Source: SAR202 cluster bacterium (lineage in GTDB: Bacteria > Chloroflexota > Dehalococcoidia > Lucifugimonadales > GCA-2712585). From it: DNA of 34,235 bases. Made by a program: the position numbers and the translations under genes. The notes beneath the pieces were generated by a model. The model saw only the letters and a list, made by a program, of their open reading frames with translations, ran no database searches and was not told the origin of the DNA. This document shows positions 23,881 to 29,985 of the stretch, piece by piece. The DNA is taken from contig VGZZ01000001.1 of the NCBI GenBank assembly GCA_016872285.1, positions 1 through 34,235 of the forward strand, read 5' to 3'. How positions within the stretch are numbered: position 1 is the first letter of the stretch; each line of letters opens with the position of its first letter.

Positions 23881-24951
23881 CTATCGCTTCCACGCCACGT
23901 AGTAGTAATGCTCAATATCCCCTTCGACGGTTTCGACGCTGATGTCCTTAAACCCCGCCTCGGCCATTAGCTCCTCCGCCTTCTGCTTGCCCCAGCACGT
24001 TCCCAATCCCTCCCCGCCATAAGCCAGCGATACCGTCATGCAGTGGAAAGTGCTGAAGGTGTACAGAAGAGGAGCTATTACGCCATCTGCGTTCTCTTCC
24101 AACAGGCTGGACGCGCCCTCGTCCATCATCAGGAAGGTCTCGCCGGGACGTAGAGCATCGTAAATCCCCTTAAGCACAACCCGCGGCCTCGCCTGGTCAT
24201 GGATAGCATCGAATGCTGTCACTAGGTCGAAAGCCTCTTTCTGCCCCAGCTTCGCCACGTCCTTAGCCTCGAACCGCGCGTTACGAAGACCCCATGCTTT
24301 CGCCTCGTCAGAGCCTCGCTTTATCCCCTCTTCCGAGAAGTCGTACCCCACAATCCGGCTCTTGGGAAACGCCTTGGCCAGCACGTTTATCGCGTGGCCC
24401 GCCCCTGTCCCAACATCCGCCGCATCTATCCCCTTTTCAAGCCGCTCCCTCAGTCCAGGAACCAGCGGTATCATCTTCTTCACCAGCAGGTGGTCGTAAA
24501 GCGGCGCGCTGGTCTCCGCCATCACCTCGGAGAATCGAGGATAAGAAGAGTAGGGCACTCCCCCGCCCTTGCGAAAACACTCCACCAGCTCATCTTCCAC
24601 TGTCCCAATCAGTGGAATCAACTGCGCGAAGAGGGCCAGGTTGTCCGGCCCCGCCTCCTTGGTGAGAAACGCCCCATGCTCCGGCGGCAGGCTGTACTTC
24701 TTGGTTGACGCGTCATACTCTACCACCTTCCCCACCACCAGCCCTCCAAGGCACTCCCGCACATACCGCTCATTAAGGCCCGCCGCCTTCGCAATCTCCC
24801 TACTCGTCGATGGCTTAATCTTAGCCATGGTCTCGAAGATCCCGGTGCGATAGGCCACACTGGTCAGAAATGTGAGGCCAGCCCCGTTCAGATTTCCTAT
24901 CATCCTCCCCGCGAACGCCTCTGCCTTTGACTGGTCAATCTGCGTAGTCAT
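23881..24951 (-). CDS. SAM-dependent methyltransferase with N-terminal winged helix (Rv2258c-like)
   Basis: Predicted 356-residue class I methyltransferase. Residues about 20-95 form a winged-helix dimerization domain (TSREIAKAAGLNERYVRECLGGLV), as in O-methyltransferases and Rv2258c-type proteins. The Rossmann domain shows motif I DVGTGAG at 179-185, the acidic ribose-binding Asp204 in VGYDFS, and a post-II segment ending in FDAIHD (about 248-253). The acceptor substrate is unknown. ATG 24951 is preceded by GGGAGG. It lies 118 nt after the UGA-containing methyltransferase gene on the same strand, with its own candidate promoter in the gap, so it may be either the last gene of that operon or independent. 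A bidirectional terminator ends it. Confidence 0.88.
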   Translation of the reverse strand: MTTQIDQSKAEAFAGRMIGNLNGAGLTFLTSVAYRTGIFETMAKIKPSTSREIAKAAGLNERYVRECLGGLVVGKVVEYDASTKKYSLPPEHGAFLTKEAGPDNLALFAQLIPLIGTVEDELVECFRKGGGVPYSSYPRFSEVMAETSAPLYDHLLVKKMIPLVPGLRERLEKGIDAADVGTGAGHAINVLAKAFPKSRIVGYDFSEEGIKRGSDEAKAWGLRNARFEAKDVAKLGQKEAFDLVTAFDAIHDQARPRVVLKGIYDALRPGETFLMMDEGASSLLEENADGVIAPLLYTFSTFHCMTVSLAYGGEGLGTCWGKQKAEELMAEAGFKDISVETVEGDIEHYYYVAWKR

Positions 24952-25000
24952 CGCACCCTCCCGCTATTACATCTTTTTAGCGAGAAAACTCCCCTTAGCG

Positions 25001-25027
25001 ATTATATTCGCCTTCTGACTCAAGCAA
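25001..25027 (-). promoter_or_regulatory. Candidate promoter for the Rv2258c-like methyltransferase
   Basis: On the minus strand TTGCTT (25027-25022) and a perfect TATAAT (25006-25001) are separated by 15 nt, slightly short. The start codon is 50 nt downstream. Confidence 0.4.
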
Positions 25028-25044
25028 GACTAGGAATCCTCTAC

Positions 25045-25060
25045 GGGCGCAGTAGCGCCC
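25045..25060. terminator. Small GC hairpin after the UGA-containing methyltransferase
   Basis: GGGCGC-AGTA-GCGCCC is a perfect 6-bp stem that starts 10 nt beyond the TAG that ends the read-through frame. It may be a weak terminator or a short dispersed repeat. Its place after the distal stop, not after the UGA, fits a functional extended gene. Confidence 0.4.
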
Positions 25061-25069
25061 CCTTACCTA

Positions 25070-25867
25070 CTAGGGCCTACTTGGCTTGTGCGCCCTGAAG
25101 TTTATCCCCAGCGTCCCAAAATTCGCCGCGCTGGAGGACTGGGGCGCCCCGCTGAACAGATCGGCCCGCCACGTGATCTCAAATCCCTGGAACCCCGCTT
25201 CCTCCACCACCAGCTGCAGCTCTGCTTCCAGCAGAGCGCCGGCAATTCAACCCGTCCAAAGGTCAATCTTGTCCTTGGCGCTCTGGGGGACTTCCTTCTG
25301 CACCAGGATGTCGCCAATCTGAAGCCGTCCTCCGGGCTTCAGCACACGAAACATCTCTCTAAACACGGCAGACTTGTCCGGGCACAGGTTCACCACCCCG
25401 TTCGACGTCACCACGTCCGCCCACCCGTCCTCCACCGGCAGCGACTCCGCCAGCCCCTGCTTGAACGACACGTTCTCCAGCCCCGCCTGGGCCGCTCCAG
25501 CTCGCGCCTTCTTTAGCATCTCCGGCGTCATATCCACTCCGATAACCCGCCCCAACGGCCCCACCATCCTGGCCGATATCAGGCTGTCGAAGCCCGCTCC
25601 GCTGCCCACGTCTACAACCTTCTTACCGGGCTTCAAAGCGCCCAGCGAGAAGGGGTTGCCCGTCCCCGCGAAGGACTCCAGCGTCCCTCGCGGCATCCAG
25701 TCCAGCATCGCCTTGTCGTAGCCCAGCATCTCCGCCAGCCGGCGGCCCGCGTGGAAGTGGAACCCCTTCTGCGGGTTCTCCGCCACCTCGGCGTACTCCT
25801 TGCTGATCTCTCGACGCAGCGTATTAAGATCCACGTTTGGTGTGCTTACTGTTGATGCCATTTCCAT
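25070..25867 (-). CDS. ArsM-like SAM methyltransferase, predicted selenoprotein (in-frame UGA)
   Basis: The frame opens at ATG 25867 (GAGGTGA just upstream), meets TGA at 25249-25247 after 206 codons, and continues open to TAG at 25072-25070, giving 265 residues with the UGA at 207. Motif I DVGSGAGFDS, then VIGVDMTPEML, SNGVVNLCPDK and VLKPGGRL place it with arsenite-methyltransferase-like class I enzymes. The UGA falls in WTG-U-IAGALLEAEL, where relatives have WTGCIAGAL-type sequence with Cys. The 58 residues after it (AGFQGFEI ... DLFSGAPQSSSAANFGTLGI) are conserved-looking family sequence, so this is not chance read-through. A SECIS-like hairpin follows. The ArsM Cys of SN-C-VINL is Gly here, so the acceptor may not be arsenite. 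The gene lies 17 nt after the DsrE-family gene. A nonsense mutation is the alternative. Confidence 0.82.
25219..25237 (-). promoter_or_regulatory. SECIS-like hairpin after the methyltransferase UGA
   Basis: On the minus strand GCTCTGC-TGGAA-GCAGAGC is a perfect 7-bp stem with a 5-nt loop whose second base is G. The loop begins 16 nt after the UGA. Bacterial SECIS elements lie immediately downstream of the UGA within the coding region, with a small apical loop that has a G near its 5' side. Function is inferred from geometry. Confidence 0.7.
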
Positions 25868-25884
25868 TCACCTCAAGAGTGACT

Positions 25885-26247
25885 TTAGAAGGTGATAACC
25901 CGGTCGTACTGCGCGTGCGCCGTGGCCGCGTCCACCGGCGTGCCAAACCCGCTGTTCTTGCCCTTAAAATCTTCCTCTGTGACCCCACGGGCCCTTCCGC
26001 AGAGTCCTCAAACCGATATTCTTACGTTGCGCTTTACCAGGAACTCCATCAGCTCCTTCAAGGGCGGCACGCCGATTCCCTGTATCTGCGAGGACATCTT
26101 ATCCTTAATCAAGGGCGCTGCCTCCCCCATAAGGATTATCCCTGTCTCATGCCCCGCCTCAATGGCCCCCTTAGCCATCAAAAACGGAAAGGTAGCCCTG
26201 GTCGGGTCGTCCGTCCCGTGTGTCGCGATGTATAGTAACTTCGACAT
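25885..26247 (-). CDS. DsrE-family protein, predicted selenoprotein with UxxC motif (in-frame UGA)
   Basis: The frame starts at ATG 26247, six nt after GGAGG, has TGA at 26010-26008 (codon 80), and runs on to TAA at 25887-25885, giving 120 residues. MSKLLYIATHGTDDPTRATF, then AKGAIEAGHETGIILMGEAA, is the DsrE/TusD-like opening. After the UGA comes GLCGRARGVTEEDF; family members have a CGPC-ARGI-type sequence, so the UGA replaces the first Cys of a CxxC pair and gives U80-G-L-C83. DsrE-fold proteins carry persulfide sulfur on such cysteines, so a sulfur or selenium relay or thiol redox role is likely. Its end IPVDAATAH-like region also looks conserved. A start farther upstream would give an unrelated basic extension and lacks a ribosome binding site. 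It is 149 nt downstream of the TehB-like gene and 17 nt before the selenoprotein methyltransferase. Confidence 0.82.
25975..26004 (-). promoter_or_regulatory. SECIS-like hairpin after the DsrE UGA
   Basis: On the minus strand an outer stem CTCTG / CAGAG (26004-26000 with 25979-25975) encloses an inner stem GGCCC / GGGTC (one G-U pair) and the apical loop GTG. The loop begins 19 nt after the UGA and starts with G. This is SECIS-like geometry in the same relative place as in the neighbouring gene. Confidence 0.65.
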
Positions 26248-26396
26248 GATGTTCCTCCATCCTGAGTTTTTGCGCCGCCTTGTCCTTTTAGGCCCGCGGC
26301 TCATGTCTGCATTCTCAAACCCCTCGGACCTGCCATCAATTGTTAATTTCCAAACTCGTCTATTAACGAAAGGCAATGAATCGAATCTGTTCCACA

Positions 26397-27071
26397 TCAC
26401 CTCTTCCGCATCGTCACCCGATATAGCCTCCTCGGCAACGCCCCCTCCTCAAATTCTCCCATCTCCACCACTTCAAACCCCTTCGCCATCTCATCCACCT
26501 TCTCACGGCTGAAAAAGTGGACAATAAATCCGCCCGATTCGTACATGTCCTCCCCACGATGAATCCCCGCCCTATAATGCGCGTCCTTGGTATTTCGCGC
26601 CGTGTACACCATCAGCCCTCCCGGCCTCAGCACCCGCCGCACCTCCCCCATTAACCCCTCCAACTGCTCCGACGTCATCGCCATACACAAAAGCATGTGT
26701 GAATAACAGGCGTCAAAAGTTGCATCCTCAAACGGCAGGGGCTCCCTAACATCATGCCGCACCACCTTCAGCCGCCCCTCCAACTCCTGCGATTTCGCCT
26801 TGGCCGATATCGCCTCCGCCCCGCTCTCGGTGTACTCCAGTGTCGTAACCATGAAGCCTCTCCGCGCCAGGTAAACGCTGTCCCGACCCTGCCCTCCCCC
26901 CAGTTCCAGGACATCCTTCACACCCTCGCTCTTAAAAAGCTTCGCCGCATACCGCCCCGTCTGGCTCGCGTCCGTTCCCAGCATATCCGGGTTCTGCGAA
27001 AACACCCGCTCCCAGTGATTCTTCTGTGCGTCCAATGCCTTCAGTTCCAAAGGCTCTATACGTTTCTTCAA
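26397..27071 (-). CDS. Class I SAM methyltransferase, TehB/thiopurine-methyltransferase-like
   Basis: Predicted 224-residue methyltransferase. Motif I is VLELGGGQGRDSVYLARRG (about 54-72), followed by the acidic TLEYTESGAEAI, a post-I segment VVRHDVREPLPFEDATFD and VLRPGGLMVYTARN. The GQGRDSVYLA signature is like TehB-type enzymes, which methylate tellurite and other chalcogen or thiol acceptors, but the C-terminal half differs and the acceptor is not proven. The start is TTG 27071 with AGGAG about 7 nt upstream. It ends in TGA right after TMRKR, a natural end with no conserved sequence beyond it. It precedes the two UGA-containing genes on the same strand and faces the LysR gene across a 268-base divergent region. 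Confidence 0.85.
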   Translation of the reverse strand: MKKRIEPLELKALDAQKNHWERVFSQNPDMLGTDASQTGRYAAKLFKSEGVKDVLELGGGQGRDSVYLARRGFMVTTLEYTESGAEAISAKAKSQELEGRLKVVRHDVREPLPFEDATFDACYSHMLLCMAMTSEQLEGLMGEVRRVLRPGGLMVYTARNTKDAHYRAGIHRGEDMYESGGFIVHFFSREKVDEMAKGFEVVEMGEFEEGALPRRLYRVTMRKR

Positions 27072-27160
27072 ATTAACGCTCCTGGCCTTACCTTGGTTTA
27101 CATTTGCTCGGTGATGTTACAAACTAAGCGAGGTGTATGGCTCCCATTCCTGAACCCCTT

Positions 27161-27225
27161 CAGGTCCTCTCCCCCCTTGAGGGGGAGAGCTAGAGAGGGG
27201 GGTCGGGGTAGAGGGGTAGGGTCTG
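27161..27225. repeat. Family A repeat in the LysR/methyltransferase divergent region
   Basis: AGGTCCTCTCCCCCCTTGAGG, then GGGAGAGCTAGAGAGGGGGGTCGGGGT. The stem is CTCTCCCCCC against GGGGGAGAG around TTGA (27168-27190). It is almost the same as 23362-23425. Confidence 0.82.
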
Positions 27226-27266
27226 CTCGGCACCACTCCAAGCAAATAGATGGAATAGTACCCTTA

Positions 27267-27297
27267 TTGACACCCTAGAACCTTGGTAGCCTACAAT
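27267..27297 (+). promoter_or_regulatory. Candidate promoter of the LysR gene
   Basis: TTGACA (27267-27272) is followed after 19 nt by TACAAT (27292-27297). The ATG lies 43 nt downstream. Both boxes are near consensus though the spacing is slightly long. Confidence 0.5.
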
Positions 27298-27339
27298 CAA
27301 TTGCGCTTTCTAAAACTATCCCATTGACCGTAGGAAATA

Positions 27340-28233
27340 ATGGGTCCTAACTTCCACCACCTGGAAATCTTTCACGCCGTCGCCCGCCTCGGCAGCTTCT
27401 CCAAAGCCAGCGAGGAGCTTCTCATCGGCCAGCCCTCCGTCTCCCTCCAGATACGAGACCTGGAACGCTACTACGGCGCGCCCCTTTTCCATCGACAGGG
27501 CCGCAAAATCCGACTCACTGACATCGGCGAAATCGTCTACCGTTACACTGAGCAGATCTTCAAGACCTCTAACGAGATGGAGCGCGCCGTGGACCGCCTC
27601 AAGCAGGCAGTCACCGGCCGCCTCGTCCTCGGCGCCAGTTCCACCCCTGGCGAGTACCTCGCCCCCCGTCTCCTAGGCCGATTTACCAAGATTTACCCGG
27701 GCGTGGAGGTCTCCCTTCAGATCGCCAACACCTCCCACGTTATCGCTCAGGTGGTCGCCCGCAATATCGACCTCGGCCTCGTCGGCGCCAAGGCCGACAA
27801 CCCCTCCGTCGAAGCCAAGGAGATCTACACCGACCGCCTCGCCGTCTTCGCCGCCCCCGACCATCCCCTCGCCTCCAGAAAGTCCGTCCACCTGACCGAG
27901 CTTGTCCAGCACCCCTTTGTCATGCGTGAGAACGGCTCCGCCACCCGAAGCGTGGCCGAAGACTATTTCAAAAAGCTGGATTTGCCCATCAAAATGTCCA
28001 TGGAAGTCAGCAACAATGAGGCGGTGAAACGCGCCGTGGCCGCCGGCCTCGGCGTCGGCGTCCTCTCCAGCCTCGCGTTGGAGGTAGACCTCGCCGCCGG
28101 CGCCGTCCAGCTAGTCGACGTCCCCGTCTTCGACTGCCGGCGTTCCTTCTACATCCTCCACCACCGCCAAGCCTACCTCTCCCGTGTCCAACAGGCCTTC
28201 TTAGACCTCATCCCAGACCTCCCCGAGTCCTAA
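27340..28233 (+). CDS. LysR family transcriptional regulator
   Basis: Predicted 297-residue LysR-type regulator. Residues 4-62 are the winged helix-turn-helix (FHAVARLGSFSKASEELLIGQPSVSLQIRDLE), a linker helix follows, and residues about 90-290 are the periplasmic-binding-protein-like effector domain (GRLVLGASSTPGEYLAPRLL ... VAAGLGVGVLSSLALEVDL). Such proteins bind DNA as tetramers and respond to a small ligand, often controlling the divergently transcribed neighbour. Here that neighbour is the TehB-like methyltransferase that heads the selenoprotein cluster, so control of that cluster is a fair inference. Some LysR proteins are linked to selenium metabolism, but I cannot assign this one to such a subgroup. 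ATG 27340 has TAGGA upstream. Confidence 0.93.
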   Translation: MGPNFHHLEIFHAVARLGSFSKASEELLIGQPSVSLQIRDLERYYGAPLFHRQGRKIRLTDIGEIVYRYTEQIFKTSNEMERAVDRLKQAVTGRLVLGASSTPGEYLAPRLLGRFTKIYPGVEVSLQIANTSHVIAQVVARNIDLGLVGAKADNPSVEAKEIYTDRLAVFAAPDHPLASRKSVHLTELVQHPFVMRENGSATRSVAEDYFKKLDLPIKMSMEVSNNEAVKRAVAAGLGVGVLSSLALEVDLAAGAVQLVDVPVFDCRRSFYILHHRQAYLSRVQQAFLDLIPDLPES

Positions 28234-28581
28234 CCGATTCTTCTCAGGCAAAGGGCGTTAGGAAACGTCACCTCAATCCTGGCATAGACATTGTGGGCCG
28301 GGGTTCTTGGAGTCTGGTTCTCCCCCTTTCCCCTGAAAGGCGAAGGGAGAGTTAGACGCCGTCCTGAGCCTGGCCGAAGGAGGGGGTTGTGATGAATATT
28401 TTTCCCTTCCCCTTCCAGCAGGCTGTACTCAGTCCCTATGCAGTCGGGAAAGGGGCTGCAAGTTCGCCGTGGCGAGATAAAGGGGATGGTATCTCGCTTA
28501 TGTAACTGGAAAACCAAAGAGAAACACCCCCTTAAACAATTGCTGGCATAACAAGCAGGCCACTACCATAAATTCCCAGCC
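28234..28581. other. Intergenic region between LysR and MFS genes
   Basis: This 348-base gap is mostly occupied by the composite repeat at 28311-28505. The 76 bases before the MFS gene are A+T richer, with no clear promoter boxes. Confidence 0.6.
28311..28505. repeat. Composite family A repeat (expanded copy)
   Basis: The modules in order are TCTGGTTCTCCCCC, GAAAGGCGAAGGGAGAGTTAG, GTCCTGAGCCTGGCCGAAGGA, GGGGGTTGTGATGAATATTT, CCAGCAGGCTGTACTCAGTC and GGGGATGGTATCTCGCTTATG. It shares its second half with the copy at 2872-3082. Confidence 0.8.
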
Positions 28582-29981
28582 ATGGCTTCAACATCACACG
28601 CCCCATCCCACATCCCAAGCGCCCCTCCAGCTCGCACAGTAAAGCGCGCCCTGCGACTATCCACCATGGAAGGCGTGGCCTTTGGGGCCTTCATTGGTCT
28701 TGGGGAACACTTCATCCTTGCCTTCGCAGTGGCTATGTCTGGCAGCAGCCTGGAAATCGGCCTGCTGGCGTCCCTGCCCGGCTTCCTAGGCTCCATTGCC
28801 CAACTCTTTGACACACGTCTAGTCCAATTGCTCAAGAGCAGAAAAGCAGTAGTCCTCATTTTTGCCTTGGCCCAGGGCCTTATCCTCCTGCCTTTAATAG
28901 CAGTCGTCTTTATAGATTCGGGTCAGGGCGTGTGGTGGCTCGTCTTATTCGCCAGCCTTTATTCCATCTTTGGTGCTCTTATCTCGCCTGCTTGGGGTAG
29001 CATCATGTCCCAGCTAGTCCCTGGAAAGCTGCGGGGCAGTTACTTTTCCAGGCGCAGCCGTCTTTCCACTTTAGCTAACGTGATGTCATTTCTTCTGGCA
29101 GGGCTATTTCTGAATCAACTCGTCGAAAAGGAACTCTGGGGATTCGCCGTCCTGTTTGGCGCTGCCGTTGTAGCCAGACTTATATCCTGGGCATTGCTTA
29201 CCCGGCTCCATGAGCCGGACAAAGAGCTATACCAGGTTGCCCACGCCTCGCACACCTCCAACAATGCTCAACGCCATAACCTCCGCACCTACTTGCTTTT
29301 CCTCTTCTGCATGAGCTTTGCCGTAAACATCGCCAGCCCCTACTTTACCCTTTACCAGCTTCGAGACCTTGGCATGGACTACCTTACTTTTGTCGCCTTA
29401 GAGGCTGTATCCACTTTGGCTACTCTGGTAGCTATCACCCACTGGGGCCAGGCGACCGCGCTGGAAATCGTAAAATTCTGCTCCTGACCTCCCTCCTCAT
29501 TCCCTTTGTCCCCCTGCTTTGGATTCCCTCCTCTAACTTCATGTACATAGCCTTGATACAAGCCTTTTCTGGGCTGGCGTGGGCTGGCTTCAATCTCTGC
29601 TCGGTAAACTATCTCTACGACGCCACCCATCCAGATAACAGGACTCGCTATTTGGCATACTTTAGCGCCGGCATGGGCATGACAGCAGGATTGGGCGCTC
29701 TGACCGGCGGATATATCCTCGAATGGCTGCCGGCTCTTCGGGGACATCAGATAATTACTCTTTTCCTAATATCTGGCCTCTTACGTTTGTTAACCACAGC
29801 GGCATTCATATCTCGTGTAAAAGAGGTAAGGAAAGTTAGCAACCTTCCCGCCAGCCAGCTATTTCATATCCTCATCGGTGGCCGGAGCGTTCATCGACGC
29901 GTCATTCACCACCACTCCCCACTCCACCACTTTCATCTTGGGAAAACCAAAGTCGGACAAGCCAACGGCCATCGGCCCTGA
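28582..29981 (+). pseudogene. MFS transporter, frameshifted
   Basis: Two frames together encode one major facilitator superfamily protein of about 466 residues. The first frame (28582-29487) gives roughly seven membrane spans (GLGEHFILAFAVAMSGSSLE, SLYSIFGALISPAWGSIMS and so on). It goes out of frame near 29452-29454 in GGCCAGGC/GACCGC. The other frame continues with DRAGNRKILLLTSLLIPFV, the conserved MFS loop between spans, and then YLAYFSAGMGMTAGLGALTGG to TGA at 29981. One missing base restores a continuous protein. The cargo is unknown. It may be a real null allele or an assembly error. Its codons are less C-rich than its neighbours', which hints at a different origin. It converges with mutL, with only 4 bases between the stops. 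Confidence 0.85.
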
Positions 29982-29985
29982 GCCC

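Noticed and set aside
25102-25317. Separate minus-strand frame covering the end of the UGA-containing methyltransferase
   Set aside because: It is out of frame with the methyltransferase; the in-frame read-through sequence has conserved family sequence and explains the region better.
25247-26010. Explanation of the two UGAs as ordinary nonsense mutations or a changed genetic code
   Set aside because: Other genes stop at UGA normally, both UGAs hit expected Cys sites, both frames stay open to conserved ends, and each is followed by a SECIS-like hairpin. It is kept as the alternative to be tested.
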